A DNA stretch of 7,274 nt from Oceanospirillales bacterium (GTDB lineage: Bacteria > Pseudomonadota > Gammaproteobacteria > Xanthomonadales > SZUA-36), in the NCBI GenBank assembly GCA_003232965.1, contig QIKG01000127.1:1-7274 (forward strand), written 5' to 3'. How positions within the stretch are numbered: the stretch's first letter is position 1; each line of letters begins with the position of its first letter. The translations under genes were made by a program, and so were the position numbers. Below the pieces are notes generated by a model. The model saw only the letters and a list, made by a program, of their open reading frames with translations, made no database searches and was not told where the DNA came from. Positions 6,486-7,274 of the stretch are shown one piece after another.

Positions 6486-7274
6486 ATGAAAACTTCAAGC
6501 CCATTCAAGCTCAAGGAAATCCTGATATTGCTGCTGCTGGTCAGTATGCTCAGCCTGCTCAGCGGCTGTGGTGAGGATGGCTCACACACAGATGCAGATG
6601 AATCCGCTGATCACAACGAGGCAGAACCGGAAAAAGGTCCGCATCGGGGACGGCTGCTAAGAGATGGTGACTTCACCCTTGAGCTGGCCATTTTTGAAAC
6701 CGGCGTACCACCTGAGTTTCGCGCCTGGGCGACTAAGAATAATCGCCCGGTGGCGCCCGAAGATATCGATCTGCAAGTCACTTTAACCCGCCTTGGGGAC
6801 AAGCTGGATGAAATCGCCTTCTCTCCGCTGGGCGATGCGTTGGTGGGTGATACGGTAGTGTACGAGCCACATTCATTTATGGTTACTATCAATGCTGTGC
6901 ACAAGGGTTCAAGACACCGTTGGGAGTATGAAAATTTTGAAGGCCGCACAAAAATTGAAACTGCAGTGGCTGAAGCACTGGAGGTTGAAACCCTGATAGC
7001 ACAAGCCGTTGTTATCGAGAGAAGTATCAGCGTATACGGTCAAGTTGCAGTCAATCTTGAGCGCAGTCGCAAAGTAACCGCGCGTTTTGACGGCCTGATT
7101 AAGTCTGTATTCCCCGCACTCGGCGAGCAGGTAAGCAAGGGCCAGAAATTAGCTCGGATCGAAAGCAATGAGAGCTTGCAGGTATTTACCATTACGGCTC
7201 CTATTAGCGGCGTTATCACTCAGCGGAATGCCAATAAGGGCGAGCAAACTAATGGGCGTGAATTGTTTACCATT
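6486..7274 (+). CDS. czcB: CzcB-like lipoprotein adaptor of RND metal efflux, 3' end outside window
   Basis: Periplasmic adaptor (membrane fusion protein) that links the inner-membrane RND pump to the outer membrane channel. Residues 1-28 form a lipoprotein signal with lipobox LSGC, so lipidated C28. An acidic, histidine-containing linker follows (H34, H43, H53 among many Asp and Glu), a plausible weak metal-binding tail. Residues about 50-158 (GRLLRDGDFTLELAIFETG to WEYENFEGRTKI) are the extra N-terminal domain of one CzcB subgroup. From about 179 a barrel-sandwich lipoyl-like domain begins (SVYGQVAV, FDGLIKSVFPALGEQVSKGQ). The two lipoyl halves are almost contiguous (ARIESNESL then ITAPISGVI), so the usual alpha-helical hairpin is missing. 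The window shows 263 residues, and the beta-barrel and membrane-proximal domains would follow. The start is set by AGGA at 6474-6477 and the lipobox. It is in frame with the upstream czcC reading frame. A CzcA-like pump is expected downstream. Confidence 0.87.
   Translation, partial: MKTSSPFKLKEILILLLLVSMLSLLSGCGEDGSHTDADESADHNEAEPEKGPHRGRLLRDGDFTLELAIFETGVPPEFRAWATKNNRPVAPEDIDLQVTLTRLGDKLDEIAFSPLGDALVGDTVVYEPHSFMVTINAVHKGSRHRWEYENFEGRTKIETAVAEALEVETLIAQAVVIERSISVYGQVAVNLERSRKVTARFDGLIKSVFPALGEQVSKGQKLARIESNESLQVFTITAPISGVITQRNANKGEQTNGRELFTI

Noticed and set aside
6611..6949. Minus-strand ORF of 112 codons
   Set aside because: It is antisense to the CzcB N-terminal domain and low-complexity Ser/Arg-rich, as expected for a shadow; the same applies to 5834-6070, 6003-6197 and 6280-6504.

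Overview
The window looks like chromosomal DNA from a Gram-negative bacterium, most likely a marine-type gammaproteobacterium. The reasons are moderate base composition (close to half G+C by eye), Sec and lipoprotein signals suited to a periplasm and outer membrane, and a CzcCBA-type heavy-metal efflux locus. No species can be named from the sequence. I see no rRNA, tRNA, CRISPR array, transposase or phage gene.

Layout. (1) Positions 1-3136, minus strand: one very long secreted metallopeptidase gene. It joins an M1 (gluzincin) aminopeptidase module, a linker region I cannot classify, an M28 aminopeptidase module and the start of a PDZ domain that runs off the left edge. Its frame breaks once, near codon 41, at 3014-3020. 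(2) Positions 3137-3339: a divergent intergenic region with weak promoter-like sequences on both strands and an A/T-rich inverted repeat. (3) Positions 3340-4428, plus strand: a ChaN-like haem-binding lipoprotein. (4) Positions 4429-4605: an intergenic stretch with a G+C-rich palindromic repeat-like element and a perfect 9-bp tandem repeat. (5) Positions 4606-5037: a small histidine-rich membrane protein. (6) Positions 5204-7274: a CzcC-like outer membrane factor whose frame is broken near 5484, followed by a CzcB-like lipoprotein adaptor that is cut by the right edge. The inner-membrane pump (CzcA-like) would be expected just beyond.

How the parts fit. The right third is the start of an HME-RND metal efflux operon. 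The histidine-rich protein probably binds or senses metal, CzcC is the outer membrane channel and CzcB the periplasmic adaptor. The left part encodes envelope proteins: a secreted peptidase that could trim peptides, and a haem-handling lipoprotein.

The most unusual points are three frame anomalies: the peptidase break at a T TTA AAG heptamer, the czcC break with an apparent loss of about seven codons, and the absence of any stop codon between czcC and czcB, which lie in one continuous frame. They mean gene decay, recoding or fusion, or sequence error. The window alone cannot decide which, but three in 7 kb makes sequence quality a serious candidate. I found no convincing wholly new system.
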